DNA from: Candidatus Omnitrophota bacterium
GTDB lineage: Bacteria; Omnitrophota; Gorgyraeia; Gygaellales; Profunditerraquicolaceae
Length of the DNA stretch: 27,839 nt
Assembly: GCA_017995695.1 (NCBI GenBank)
Contig: JAGOIJ010000002.1
Span: forward strand, 1 to 27,839
Reading direction: 5' to 3'
Of the stretch, positions 1-9,011 are shown piece after piece. A program made the translations under genes and the position numbers. The notes beneath the pieces were generated by a model. The model was not told the DNA's origin and did no database searches. It saw only the letters and a list, made by a program, of their open reading frames with translations. Each line of letters begins with the position of its first letter. Position 1 is the first letter of the stretch.

Positions 1-546
1 TTTAAAAATGAGGGACCGTTGGATATGCGCTTAGACCGCTCAAGTTATATTTCAGCGTATGATTTGCTTAATAATCTCACTGAAGAGGAAATATCAACGT
101 TGCTGTGGAATTTCTGGCAGGAACGTTGGCATACGCGTATAGCTCATGCGCTTATCCAAGAGCGGGAGCGTCATCCCATTGCAACGACAGTTGAATTAGC
201 CGATATCGTGGCGCGTTCAGTGCCTTCGAGGTTCCGCTATAAATATTATCGTATCCATCCGGCGACGCGTACCTTTCAGGCAGTGCGTATTGCGGTGAAC
301 CGAGAGCTTGAGAGTCTTGAGATAGCGCTTTTAAAGGCGGTGGCATTATTGAGCCGTGGCGCCCGCATAAGCGTTATTGCGTTTCATTCGTTAGAGGACC
401 GTATTGTTAAATTCAGCTTCCGGCAATTGGCGCAGGAAGGCAAGATTAAAATTATAACCCCTAAACCATTGACACCGTTGCCTAGCGAGGTAGAGGAGAA
501 TCCCTCTAGTCGCAGCGCAAAATTTAGGGTAGCGGAAAGGCTCTGA
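1..546 (+). CDS. rsmH: 16S rRNA (cytosine(1402)-N(4))-methyltransferase RsmH, 3' part
   Basis: This is the C-terminal 181 residues of RsmH (MraW), the SAM-dependent enzyme that makes N4-methylcytosine at 16S rRNA position 1402. The reading frame is open from base 1, so the N-terminal part of the methyltransferase fold lies outside the window; the TTG at 19 is an internal Leu, not a start. Visible family marks are GPLDMRLD at the left edge, the helical insert with AHALIQERERHPIATT, the segment ending in FQAVRIAVNRELE, the motif VIAFHSLEDRIVK, and the typical tail SRSAKFRVAERL. RsmH normally opens dcw clusters just before ftsL, as here, where ftsL starts 4 nt after the stop. Identity is certain from motifs and context; only the 5' end is missing. 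Confidence 0.96.
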   Translation, partial: FKNEGPLDMRLDRSSYISAYDLLNNLTEEEISTLLWNFWQERWHTRIAHALIQERERHPIATTVELADIVARSVPSRFRYKYYRIHPATRTFQAVRIAVNRELESLEIALLKAVALLSRGARISVIAFHSLEDRIVKFSFRQLAQEGKIKIITPKPLTPLPSEVEENPSSRSAKFRVAERL

Positions 547-550
547 TCAG

Positions 551-916
551 ATGAAGCTTTCGAGATTTTTGTTCAGCCTTGTTTTTATAACGATGTTAAG
601 TCTTCTCTATGTGTATGAACAAACGGAAATTGTCCGTCTTGCCTATACGGGTCAAAAACAATCGCAACTCTTTGAGGAATTGCTTGATAGAAATAAAGTC
701 TTGCGATACAATATAGCTAAGAATGCATCTTTGGTGCATCTCGGGGGGAAGATGAACGAAGCTGATTTTCAGATGCCAGAGCGTTATCGGCTTCTGAAAG
801 TGGCGGGCGCGCAAACGCGCTTAAGCAGCGCAAGTCGCGTAGCGCAAAAAGGTAATCTTCTATCCCGGTTTTTTAGTATTAAAAGACTAGCACAGGCCCA
901 GACAATCAATCCTTAA
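551..916 (+). CDS. ftsL: FtsL-like cell division protein
   Basis: A 121-residue bitopic membrane protein with a short cytoplasmic start, one transmembrane helix at about residues 5-22, and a polar, helix-prone stretch that fits the short periplasmic coiled coil of FtsL. FtsL pairs with FtsB/DivIC and FtsQ to scaffold and activate the FtsW/FtsI septal synthase. FtsL sequences are poorly conserved, so the call rests on size, topology and position between rsmH and ftsI, the usual place for ftsL. The start ATG lies 4 nt after the rsmH stop, so coupled translation is likely. The basic C-terminal tail beyond about residue 85 is longer than in minimal FtsL proteins and matches nothing I recognise. 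Confidence 0.75.
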   Translation: MKLSRFLFSLVFITMLSLLYVYEQTEIVRLAYTGQKQSQLFEELLDRNKVLRYNIAKNASLVHLGGKMNEADFQMPERYRLLKVAGAQTRLSSASRVAQKGNLLSRFFSIKRLAQAQTINP

Positions 917-996
917 TAATCAGCGCCAATCACCAGCCGCGCAACAAACGTTTAGGCAGTGGCTGATGAGGAACCTATTACGAACTAGGGACGCGT
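917..996 (+). other. 80-nt spacer between ftsL and ftsI
   Basis: This is the longest gap in the dcw section. It contains a 6-bp inverted repeat, ATCAGC at 919-924 and GCTGAT at 962-967, with a wide loop, and an AGGG Shine-Dalgarno at 987-990, 6 nt before the GTG start of ftsI. I see no convincing promoter, poly-T terminator or small ORF. Confidence 0.4.
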
Positions 997-2709
997 GTGT
1001 ATATAAGTAGCTATCGCCGCAGACTCGACGCGGTATTTATTTTCTTTTTGGTTTTTCTTTTCTCTTGCGTCCTGCGTTTATTCTACGTTCAATTCTTCCG
1101 CTCCCGCTATCTAGCTGATCTTGCCAAAAAACAACACAACCTTTTTGTAGAGCTTGAGCCTGTGCGTGGCACCATCTTTGATACGAACGATAAGCCTCAA
1201 GCACTTAACATTACGGTCGATTCGCTTTTTGCAGCGCCCAATGAAATTCCTAATAGCGAGAAAGAATCTATGGTGCGAAAACTTGCGCCGATTCTTAACC
1301 TCGATCAGGCTTTTTTGAGAGAGCGTTTAAATCGCGATAAATCCTTTATTTGGATTGCGCGTAAGATTACGCCGCAACAAAGCGATGCCATCCGTAACCT
1401 TAAGTTGAAAGGGCTTGGTTTTATTAAAGAAAGCAAGCGTTGTTATCCGAATGGTTATCTCACAAGCCAGGTCATTGGATTCGCGGGGTTGGATAACAAA
1501 GGGCTTGAGGGTTTGGAGATGGGGTATGATAAGTATTTGCGGGGTGAGCCCGGGTACGCTTTGTTTTTACGCGACGCGCGGCAGAAGCGGCTTGACCTTT
1601 GGGAGAAGATGGTGCTGCCCAAAAATGGCTACGATGTTGTATTGACCATTGATGAAGTGCTGCAATATATCGCGGAGCGCGAATTAGATAAGGCATTTCG
1701 TTTGTATCGCGCGAAAGCTGCCAGCATAGTTATTATGGATCCGCATACCGGGGCAATCCTGGCAATGGCGAACCGCCCCACGTTTGATTTAAACAATTTC
1801 TCCGGCATTGATAAAGAAAAAATTCGTAACCGTTCGGTGTGTGATTTATTCGAGCCGGGTTCGGTTTTTAAGATCGTGACGTTGGCCGCGGCATTGGAAG
1901 AGGGAAAGGTTCATGAGAGTGACCGTTTTTTTTGTGAAAACGGAGCATTCAAAGTTGCGACGCATGTTTTGCATGACCATCGGCCGCACGGGTGGCTTAC
2001 CTTTCAGGAGGTTATTGAACAATCGAGTAATATCGGCACGATGAAGGTTGCCCAGATCTTAGGGGAGGACACGTTGTATCGTTATATCAAGGCGTTTGGT
2101 TTTGGTGCTAAGAGCGGTTTGGATGTTCCGGGTGAAATTTCAGGTATAGCGAAGGATCCGCGTTCATGGTCAAAAATTTCTATTTCCGCTATTCCTATGG
2201 GCCAAGAGGTTGGGGTAACTGCGTTACAGCTGGTCAATGCAGTTTCAGTTATCGCTAATGGCGGCCAGCTTATGAAACCTTATATCGTAAAAGAGATACG
2301 CGATAAAAGTATGGAGGTTATTAAGAGTTTTCCACCTACAATGGTACACAAAGTTATCTCTGTCGAAGCTGCCTCGCGGGCGCGCAAGATACTGACGGGC
2401 GTAGTGACTAAGGGGACGGGAAAACTAGCGAAGCCTAACAATCTTGAAGTTGCTGGTAAAACCGGGACTGCCCAGAAACTTGAAGCAAGCGGTGCGTACT
2501 CGCACGATAAATATATTGCTTCATTTATTGGATTTGCGCCCGCTGACGATCCGGTTATTGCGATTGCCGTGGTGGTTGATGAACCGCGCCCATACTATTT
2601 CGGGGGAGTTGTTTCTGCACCGGTTTTTAAAAACGTTGCGCAAGATGCAGTGCGTTATTTGCAAACAAGGGATCCTCAACAATTTGCTGTTGCCCATGAA
2701 ACTAAATAA
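997..2709 (+). CDS. ftsI: Septal peptidoglycan transpeptidase FtsI (class B PBP3)
   Basis: A 570-residue class B penicillin-binding protein that cross-links septal peptidoglycan with FtsW as glycosyltransferase partner. An N-terminal membrane anchor lies at about residues 12-33, followed by the PBP dimerisation domain with EPVRGTIFD near residue 54. The transpeptidase domain has all three active-site motifs: SVFK at Ser289-Lys292, SSN at 343-345, and KTGT at Lys488-Thr491. There are no C-terminal PASTA domains. The GTG start is supported by AGGG 6 nt upstream and by YISSYRRR leading directly into the membrane anchor. The 3' end overlaps murE by 14 nt. Length and motif spacing are normal for the family. 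Confidence 0.96.
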   Translation: MYISSYRRRLDAVFIFFLVFLFSCVLRLFYVQFFRSRYLADLAKKQHNLFVELEPVRGTIFDTNDKPQALNITVDSLFAAPNEIPNSEKESMVRKLAPILNLDQAFLRERLNRDKSFIWIARKITPQQSDAIRNLKLKGLGFIKESKRCYPNGYLTSQVIGFAGLDNKGLEGLEMGYDKYLRGEPGYALFLRDARQKRLDLWEKMVLPKNGYDVVLTIDEVLQYIAERELDKAFRLYRAKAASIVIMDPHTGAILAMANRPTFDLNNFSGIDKEKIRNRSVCDLFEPGSVFKIVTLAAALEEGKVHESDRFFCENGAFKVATHVLHDHRPHGWLTFQEVIEQSSNIGTMKVAQILGEDTLYRYIKAFGFGAKSGLDVPGEISGIAKDPRSWSKISISAIPMGQEVGVTALQLVNAVSVIANGGQLMKPYIVKEIRDKSMEVIKSFPPTMVHKVISVEAASRARKILTGVVTKGTGKLAKPNNLEVAGKTGTAQKLEASGAYSHDKYIASFIGFAPADDPVIAIAVVVDEPRPYYFGGVVSAPVFKNVAQDAVRYLQTRDPQQFAVAHETK

Positions 2710-4162
2710 GCTCTTACGTGCTTGTCATCTTAAACCTGTTGCGATGCGTCGTGATGTTACCATGCGTGGCATTACCGCTAACTCAAAAGAGGTGCGTAAT
2801 AAATTTATGTTTGTTGCTGTCGCCGGTAATCGTGCTGATGGGCATCGGTTTGTTGAGGAGGCCGTTGCGCGCAAGGCAGGGGCAGTGGTGGTTGAGCGCG
2901 TATGTAAATCTTTGCGCGCAGCTGTTGCTAACGTGCCCTTGATCAAAGTTAAGGATTCGCGCAAGGCGCTTGGCATGATGGCTGCGCATTTTTATGGCAA
3001 CCCTGCGCAATCGCTTAAGGTTATTGGGGTGACGGGCACAAACGGAAAAACTACCATTACCTATCTTATTGAAGCTATTCTTGCGCAGGCCGGTTATTCA
3101 GCGGCTGTCGTAGGCACGGTTAACCACCGTTTTAAAAGCACGGTTATCCCTTCGCATAACACGACTCCGGGTCCTATTGAGCTACAGCAACTTTTGTCGC
3201 AGATGGTTCGTGGTAAAACAGAATTTGTGGCTATGGAGGTTTCTTCGCACGCCTTGGATCAACAGAGGGTCGCAGGCATTTCATTTCATTCAGCAATATT
3301 CACCAACTTAACGCAGGATCATCTCGATTATCACCAGACGATGAATAATTATTTTCAGGCCAAGAGCAAGCTCTTTCAGGCGTTGTCTCCTGATGCATTC
3401 GCTCTCATTAATGCAGACGACCCTTGGGCCAGAAGGCTCGCTTGCTTGACCAAGGCTGAAGTGATTACCTTTGGATTGCAAAGAAAATCTGATATTATGG
3501 CAGAAGATATTATACTTTCTCCTAGCAAGACTTCGTTTTGTCTTAAGACGCACAAAGAGAAACGATTATTTTCTATTAATCTTATCGGTCAGCATAATGT
3601 GGTTAATGTGTTGGCGGCTGTTGCTTGGGCTATGCGTTCAGGTATCGATCTTACGACTATACAGAGGGCAGTTGAGCGTTTTGTCTGTGTGCCAGGTAGG
3701 CTTGAAAAAATAGATTCTCCCAGGCAGGGTTTTTGTGTTTTTGTTGATTACGCCCATACCGAAGATGCGCTTGCCCATGCTATCGGCTCATTGCGTAATC
3801 TGACGAAGAAGCGGGTGTTGGTGGTATTTGGTTGCGGGGGAGAGCGGGATAAGGACAAGCGTCCAAAGATGGGAAATGTTGTTTCTCGCTTGGCAGATTT
3901 TGCCATTGTTACCAACGACAACCCGCGCTCCGAAGAGCCCGAGCGTATTATTGCGGATATTACCAAAGGCATGCAAAAAGATAATTATTGCGTAATCCCT
4001 GAAAGAATGGCAGCCATCAAGCAATCATTGACGCTGGCTACCGCTGGAGATGTGGTTTTAATTGCCGGGAAGGGGCATGAAAACTATCAAGTTATTGGAA
4101 ATCAGAGTTTGTTATTTGATGATAGAGAGGCAGTAAAGGCATGTTTAAAGTCGATGCGTTGA
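2696..4162 (+). CDS. murE: UDP-MurNAc-tripeptide synthetase MurE, meso-DAP type
   Basis: A 488-residue ATP-dependent Mur ligase that adds the third stem-peptide residue to UDP-MurNAc-L-Ala-D-Glu in the cytoplasm. The P-loop TGTNGKTT is at residues 113-120; DYHQTMNNYFQAKSKLF holds the carbamylated-lysine segment; DYAHTEDAL and the Asp-Asn-Pro-Arg motif at residues 408-411 follow. DNPR is the motif established for meso-diaminopimelate-adding MurE, in contrast to lysine-adding enzymes, so meso-DAP peptidoglycan is inferred. The frame stays open upstream to 2444, but that stretch lies within ftsI. The ATG at 2696 gives normal length and a 14-nt overlap with ftsI. The gene overlaps murF by 22 nt. 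Confidence 0.95.
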   Translation: MKLNKLLRACHLKPVAMRRDVTMRGITANSKEVRNKFMFVAVAGNRADGHRFVEEAVARKAGAVVVERVCKSLRAAVANVPLIKVKDSRKALGMMAAHFYGNPAQSLKVIGVTGTNGKTTITYLIEAILAQAGYSAAVVGTVNHRFKSTVIPSHNTTPGPIELQQLLSQMVRGKTEFVAMEVSSHALDQQRVAGISFHSAIFTNLTQDHLDYHQTMNNYFQAKSKLFQALSPDAFALINADDPWARRLACLTKAEVITFGLQRKSDIMAEDIILSPSKTSFCLKTHKEKRLFSINLIGQHNVVNVLAAVAWAMRSGIDLTTIQRAVERFVCVPGRLEKIDSPRQGFCVFVDYAHTEDALAHAIGSLRNLTKKRVLVVFGCGGERDKDKRPKMGNVVSRLADFAIVTNDNPRSEEPERIIADITKGMQKDNYCVIPERMAAIKQSLTLATAGDVVLIAGKGHENYQVIGNQSLLFDDREAVKACLKSMR

Positions 4163-5523
4163 AAGAAGCGACAAAAGGTTGTTTGTTGCATGGCGTTCCT
4201 ACTGCGACAGTGGATAGCCTTTCTACTGATACGCGCAACGTCGGACCCGCGCAGGCTTTTATCGCGCTGAAGGGCGAACGTTTTGACGGCCATACTTTTA
4301 TCGCTGCAGCTATTGCAAAAGGGGCAACGTGTGTTATCGCTGATAGCCAGTATTTACGAACCCATTCTTCATTGTATGCGAGTGTTGATAAGCAGCGGCT
4401 TAGCGTGATTGGTGTTGATGATACTATGCAGGCGATAGCAGATATCGCGCGTTGGCAGCGCCAGCGTTTTCCTATCCCCCTTGTCGCTGTTACCGGTAGC
4501 AATGGAAAGACAACGACCAAAGAGATGGTCGCTTGGCTTTTGGCGGAAAAACATTCGGTGCTTAAAAATGAGGGGACGCAGAATAATCATATAGGTGTGC
4601 CCCAGACGCTCTTTAACCTTAATCACACCCATGCGTGGGGCGTTTTAGAGTTGGGCACAAACCATTTCGGTGAGATTGCTTATTTATCCAAAATTTGTCA
4701 GCCTACCGTTGGTGTTATTACCAATATTGGCTTATCGCATCTTGAGTTCTTTAAAAATCGCTCGGGGGTGTTTAAGGAGAAATTTGACCTTGCGCGCCAT
4801 CTTATAAAACCATCAATCCTAGTGGTTAATGCCGATGATCCTTTTTTGCGTAAACAGGCGGTAAGAATGCAAAAAAGATTTGTAGTAAGCTTTGGCTTGC
4901 ACAATGCAGCTGATTTTCAGGCCCAAGCCATAACGTATACTGCTGGCGGCATAACATTTACCGTCAATAAAAAACATACTGTTAAGCTGCAAACATTCGG
5001 CCTGCATAACATTTATAACGCTCTTGCGGCACTCGCTGTGGCGAGGATTGCAGGATTAAGTTATCAGGGCGTGATTCGCGCGCTTGAACGTTTTGAATTC
5101 CCGCGCGGTAGATTTAAGCTTGTTACGATTAATAATACCAAGTTTATCGATGACACGTATAACGCAAATCCTTGCTCTATGCGCGAGGCGCTTGCAGCGT
5201 TCTGTAGCTTCAAGAATAGCGGGCGCAAAATTTTTGTTATGGGTGACATGTTAGAATTGGGAAGGCAAGAAGAGGCGTTCCACCAACAGGTTGGTTCGCA
5301 GGCTGCCCAGGTATGCGATGTTTTAGTCACTGTCGGTAAGCGTTCCCGCGCCGCAGCCGCCTCCGCTTTGCAAAACGGATTGCAGAAAGATCGCATTTTT
5401 ACCTGCGCTTCTTCGTCTGAAGCCCGTTCAATCCTTTATCGCCAGATCGCCCCGACTGCGAAGGATGTCGTTTTGATCAAAGGGTCGCGCGCGATGAACA
5501 TGGAAGCAGTCTTAAGCGTTTAA
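4141..5523 (+). CDS. murF: UDP-MurNAc-tripeptide D-alanyl-D-alanine ligase MurF
   Basis: A 460-residue Mur ligase that attaches D-Ala-D-Ala to the tripeptide precursor, completing the UDP-MurNAc-pentapeptide. The N-terminal uridine-binding domain includes DSLSTDTRNVGPAQAFIALKG. The ATP loop GSNGKTTTKEM begins at Gly119 with Lys123. TNIGLSHLEFF and DDTYNANPCSM are typical of the central and C-terminal domains. The start overlaps the murE end by 22 nt. The D-Ala-D-Ala substrate would come from Ddl, encoded further down the same cluster at 13099-14058. Length and motif order are ordinary. Confidence 0.95.
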   Translation: MFKVDALKEATKGCLLHGVPTATVDSLSTDTRNVGPAQAFIALKGERFDGHTFIAAAIAKGATCVIADSQYLRTHSSLYASVDKQRLSVIGVDDTMQAIADIARWQRQRFPIPLVAVTGSNGKTTTKEMVAWLLAEKHSVLKNEGTQNNHIGVPQTLFNLNHTHAWGVLELGTNHFGEIAYLSKICQPTVGVITNIGLSHLEFFKNRSGVFKEKFDLARHLIKPSILVVNADDPFLRKQAVRMQKRFVVSFGLHNAADFQAQAITYTAGGITFTVNKKHTVKLQTFGLHNIYNALAALAVARIAGLSYQGVIRALERFEFPRGRFKLVTINNTKFIDDTYNANPCSMREALAAFCSFKNSGRKIFVMGDMLELGRQEEAFHQQVGSQAAQVCDVLVTVGKRSRAAAASALQNGLQKDRIFTCASSSEARSILYRQIAPTAKDVVLIKGSRAMNMEAVLSV

Positions 5524-5533
5524 CCGTAAACCT

Positions 5534-6622
5534 ATGCTCTATCATTTATTGTATCCTCTGCATCAATATTTTTCTTTTCTTAATATTTTCCGCTATATCA
5601 CTTTTCGGGCAGGGATGGCTACCATTACGGCATTTCTGATTAGTCTTATTATCGGCCCCCTGGTCATTCGGACCTTGCAAACGTTGCATATCGGTGAGCA
5701 GATCACCAAGGGTGACAGCAAACAACTTGATGCATTGCATCGTAATAAGCACAATACTCCCACCATGGGAGGAGTGCTTATTCTTTTTGCCATTATTGTT
5801 TCAACATTGCTGTGGGCGGATATCTTTGATCACTACATTATTATTGTTTTGTTGGTTACCGTGTGGCTTGGGTTAACGGGCCTGATGGATGATTATTTAA
5901 AAGTGGTAAAAAAGAAATCAAAGGGCCTGACAGCTACCGCAAAGCTTATTAGTCAGATTACCTTAGGTGTGTTATTAGGCTTATTTTTGTATTGGCGCAT
6001 CCCGGGCAACACCCAATTGGATGTGCCTTTTTTAAAAGATATTACCTTGGAGATTGGGGTGTGGTATATACTTTTTGTAGTTTTGGTATTAGCGGGCACC
6101 TCCAATGCCGTTAATATCACTGATGGTCTCGATGGGCTAGCCATTGGTACCGTGATCATGGTTTCTTTAGCGTTCAGCATTTTGACCTATGTTTCAGGTA
6201 ATGTTCGTTTTAGCCAGTATCTGTTGATCCCGTATATCCATGGCGCAGGGGAGTTGGCAGTTTTTTGCGCCAGTATCTTAGGGGCGGGATTGGGGTTTTT
6301 ATGGTTTAACTGTCATCCAGCAACGGTATTTATGGGCGATGTGGGGTCGCTGGCCCTTGGGGGAGCGCTTGGCACCGTAGCTATTCTTATCCGCAAAGAA
6401 TTACTCTTGATTATCGTTGGTGGTCTTTTTGTGTTGGAGGCGCTTTCCGTTATTGTGCAGGTTGTCTCTTTTAAATTGTTTAAGAGGCGTGTTTTTAAGA
6501 TCGCTCCGCTTCATCATCATTTTCAATTTCTCGGATGGTCAGAAAATAAAGTTATTGTTCGTTTTTGGATTTTGGCCAGCCTTTTCACGCTCCTTACCCT
6601 GGTTACCTTAAAAACAAGATAG
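5534..6622 (+). CDS. mraY: Phospho-MurNAc-pentapeptide transferase MraY
   Basis: A 362-residue polytopic membrane enzyme that moves phospho-MurNAc-pentapeptide onto undecaprenyl phosphate to make lipid I. Family motifs are in order: NTPTMGGVLI after the first helices, the Asp119-Asp120 pair in DDYLK, the catalytic NITDGLDGL block (Asn194, Asp197, Asp200), FMGDVGSLALGG, and the LHHHF histidine triplet at residues 327-329 in the last cytoplasmic loop. About ten hydrophobic helices are visible. The start lies 10 nt after the murF stop, and murD begins 2 nt after the mraY stop. Nothing is missing relative to the family. Confidence 0.96.
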   Translation: MLYHLLYPLHQYFSFLNIFRYITFRAGMATITAFLISLIIGPLVIRTLQTLHIGEQITKGDSKQLDALHRNKHNTPTMGGVLILFAIIVSTLLWADIFDHYIIIVLLVTVWLGLTGLMDDYLKVVKKKSKGLTATAKLISQITLGVLLGLFLYWRIPGNTQLDVPFLKDITLEIGVWYILFVVLVLAGTSNAVNITDGLDGLAIGTVIMVSLAFSILTYVSGNVRFSQYLLIPYIHGAGELAVFCASILGAGLGFLWFNCHPATVFMGDVGSLALGGALGTVAILIRKELLLIIVGGLFVLEALSVIVQVVSFKLFKRRVFKIAPLHHHFQFLGWSENKVIVRFWILASLFTLLTLVTLKTR

Positions 6623-6624
6623 GT

Positions 6625-7887
6625 GTGTATACGTTGCGAAACCCTGATGTAGTGCGAAACAAAAAAATAACTGTTCTTGGCTTGGCGCGCTCTGGATTGG
6701 CCTGCGCCAATCTTTTGGCTCGCGCCGGGGCGTGTGTTTGCGTTTCGGATAGTTGCGATAATGAAGTAACGCGCCGGAATGCGCAGCAGTTAGCGCCTGG
6801 TATCTCTGTTGAATTAGGTAGACATAGTCAAGCATATATTCGCGGACAGGATCTTGTGGTTATCTCTCCTGGCATCGCTGATACCGCGCCTCCTGTGCAG
6901 TGGGCGAATGCCGAAGGCATTGAGGTCGTTAGTGAGATTGAGGTAGCCTGGTGGTTTTGTCCTGCTGCGGTTATTGCCATTACTGGGACGAATGGCAAGA
7001 CCACAGTAACCACGCTTATAGGCAGGATGCTTGAGGCTTCCGGGAAAAAAGCGTTTGTCTGCGGGAATATCGGTAATCCATTTTCAGGAGAGGTCCAGCA
7101 CGTTGAGTCTTCGGATTATATTGTTTTAGAAGTTAGCTCTTTTCAGCTTGAGAAGATTAAGACGTTTAAGCCAGCGATTGCGGTTATATTGAATGTAAGC
7201 CGTAATCATTTGGACCGTTATGAGAATATGCAGGAGTATGCTAACGCTAAAAAGAGGATTTTCCTTAATCAGGACAACAATGACGTCCTTATTCTTAATC
7301 AAGAAGATGCAAGTGTCAGAGAAATGGCCCAAGACGCGCGTTCGCGCGTTATTTATTTTTCCCGCTCAGACCTTCATAACCCAAACCAAGCAGCCGTTGC
7401 TGCGGTAGGTGAGGCGCTCGGGATCGCTCCTGATATTACGCAAAGGGTGTTTGATACATTCGCTGGGATTGAACATCGCCTTGAGCGAGTCAGAGAAGTC
7501 AAAGACGTTGTTTATGTGAATGATTCTAAGGCAACGACCGTTGATTCAACGATCTGGGCATTGCGCAATACTCCAGGCCCGATTATCCTCATTGCTGGAG
7601 GAAGGGAAAAAGGAAATGATTATGGATTGGTGCGGGATCTTATTCGTCAGAACGTTAAGCGTTTAATTGTAATGGGGGAGGCAAAGGAAAGGATTGGTTC
7701 GGCGTTCAAGGGCATGGTAGCTATCGAAGAAGCAAGCGGTTTGTCTGACGCGGTTACGAAGGCCCAAGCGAATGCGGTTAAGGGTGATACGGTTTTATTT
7801 TCTCCCATGTGCAAGAGTTTTGATATGTTTGCTAATTACGAAGAAAGGGGTAGGATGTTCAAGCAGCTCGTTTTTGCGTTATCTTAA
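6625..7887 (+). CDS. murD: UDP-MurNAc-L-alanine:D-glutamate ligase MurD
   Basis: A Mur ligase that adds D-glutamate to UDP-MurNAc-L-Ala. An N-terminal Rossmann-like part has VLGLARSGLACA. The ATP loop GTNGKTT runs from residue 121 to 127, followed by the GNIGNPF motif, the NVSRNHLDRY block with Asn in place of the more common Asp, and the C-terminal VNDSKATTVDST and IAGGREKGNDY motifs. The start is uncertain: GTG at 6625 gives 420 residues and a 2-nt gap from mraY, while TTG at 6634 and GTG at 6652 are also possible. The frame extends upstream to 6565 inside mraY, which I reject. A clear Shine-Dalgarno is not visible, consistent with coupling to mraY. Confidence 0.94.
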   Translation: MYTLRNPDVVRNKKITVLGLARSGLACANLLARAGACVCVSDSCDNEVTRRNAQQLAPGISVELGRHSQAYIRGQDLVVISPGIADTAPPVQWANAEGIEVVSEIEVAWWFCPAAVIAITGTNGKTTVTTLIGRMLEASGKKAFVCGNIGNPFSGEVQHVESSDYIVLEVSSFQLEKIKTFKPAIAVILNVSRNHLDRYENMQEYANAKKRIFLNQDNNDVLILNQEDASVREMAQDARSRVIYFSRSDLHNPNQAAVAAVGEALGIAPDITQRVFDTFAGIEHRLERVREVKDVVYVNDSKATTVDSTIWALRNTPGPIILIAGGREKGNDYGLVRDLIRQNVKRLIVMGEAKERIGSAFKGMVAIEEASGLSDAVTKAQANAVKGDTVLFSPMCKSFDMFANYEERGRMFKQLVFALS

Positions 7888-7893
7888 AAGACC

Positions 7894-8988
7894 ATGATTC
7901 GCACTATTCGTCTTAATATCTTTACCATCGCAGTTATCTTGATATGCCTTGGAATCATTATGATTTACAGCGCTTCAAGTATTTACGCATGGGAACGTTA
8001 TCAGGATAACTTTTTCTTTCTAAAGCGTCACTTAAGCTTTGTGCTTATCGGCTTGTTGTGCATGCTCGCGGTGATGGGGGTGGACTATCGGCGTTTAAGG
8101 CGCTGGTCTGGTCCCATGCTCGGCATAGCTATAATATTATTAATACTTGTTTTGATACCAGGCATCGGCCGAGAGGTTGCAGGCGCTCGGCGCTGGTTCC
8201 GGTTTAAAATTCTTAGTTTTCAGCCTTCAGAATTTGCAAATCTGGCTGTCATTATTTACGTCGCTGATTTTATTGCGCGAAAAGATAAAATGTTAAAAAG
8301 CTTTTTACGGGGTTTTATCCCGCCCTTGATCGTGTTGGGGTTTGTTTCGGTATTGATTCTCGCTCAACCTGACCTCGGCACAACGGTTGCGTTAAGCGTT
8401 GTGGTTTGTATTATGATGTTTGTGGGAGGGATTCGCCTGCGCTATTTGGCTGGCATGGCGCTGGCTGCGCTTCCGGCGCTGTATCTATTAATCTTTAACG
8501 TGCCGTATAGGCGTATGCGTATTATGGCGTTTGTGAATCCCTGGCTTGACCCGAAAGGAAGCGGTTTTCAGATTATTCAGTCGCAGATTGCCCTGGGTTC
8601 GGGAGGAATATTAGGCACCGGCCTAGGTCTTTCAAAGCAAAAGCTTTTTTATTTACCTGCCGCGCATACAGATTTTATCTTTTCGATCATCGGAGAAGAA
8701 CTGGGCCTGATCGGGACCTTGGCTGTGGTGATCCTGTTTGTCCTTTTGATTCAGCAGGGGATTAAGATTATAAAAAACGCTCCTGATAAATTCAGTTATT
8801 TCTTAAGCCTGGGCTTAGTTTCAATGATTTCTTTAAAAGCCGTGATTAATATCGGCGTTTCTTGTGGAGTTTTGCCAACCAAGGGATTGCCCTTGCCGTT
8901 TATTAGCTATGGTGGATCATCGCTTGTTTTTGATATGGTGAGTTTAGGACTGCTCATTAATATTGCCAGGACCGGCGATTACCCATAA
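7894..8988 (+). CDS. ftsW: SEDS peptidoglycan polymerase FtsW
   Basis: A 364-residue polytopic SEDS-family protein that polymerises lipid II into septal glycan together with FtsI. Motifs are AGARRWFRF followed by FQPSEFANLA, LAQPDLGT, PAAHTDFIFSIIGEELGLIG, and the C-terminal GVLPTKGLPLPFISYGGSS. About ten transmembrane helices are visible. The related RodA fits some of these motifs, but the position between murD and murG in dcw and the phrase GLPLPFISYGGSS favour FtsW. The start is 6 nt after the murD stop. It probably supplies the glycosyltransferase half of the septal synthase with the FtsI encoded at 997-2709. Confidence 0.94.
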   Translation: MIRTIRLNIFTIAVILICLGIIMIYSASSIYAWERYQDNFFFLKRHLSFVLIGLLCMLAVMGVDYRRLRRWSGPMLGIAIILLILVLIPGIGREVAGARRWFRFKILSFQPSEFANLAVIIYVADFIARKDKMLKSFLRGFIPPLIVLGFVSVLILAQPDLGTTVALSVVVCIMMFVGGIRLRYLAGMALAALPALYLLIFNVPYRRMRIMAFVNPWLDPKGSGFQIIQSQIALGSGGILGTGLGLSKQKLFYLPAAHTDFIFSIIGEELGLIGTLAVVILFVLLIQQGIKIIKNAPDKFSYFLSLGLVSMISLKAVINIGVSCGVLPTKGLPLPFISYGGSSLVFDMVSLGLLINIARTGDYP

Positions 8989-9011
8989 TAGACAGAAAGA
9001 AGAAAAATACC

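Noticed and set aside
917..996. Heptamer repeat or promoter in the ftsL-ftsI gap
   Set aside because: ACGAACTAGGGACG looks faintly like the heptamer family but has fewer than three in-phase units; no paired promoter boxes found.
2444..2695. N-terminal extension of murE
   Set aside because: It is the out-of-frame reading of the conserved end of ftsI; ATG at 2696 gives normal MurE length.
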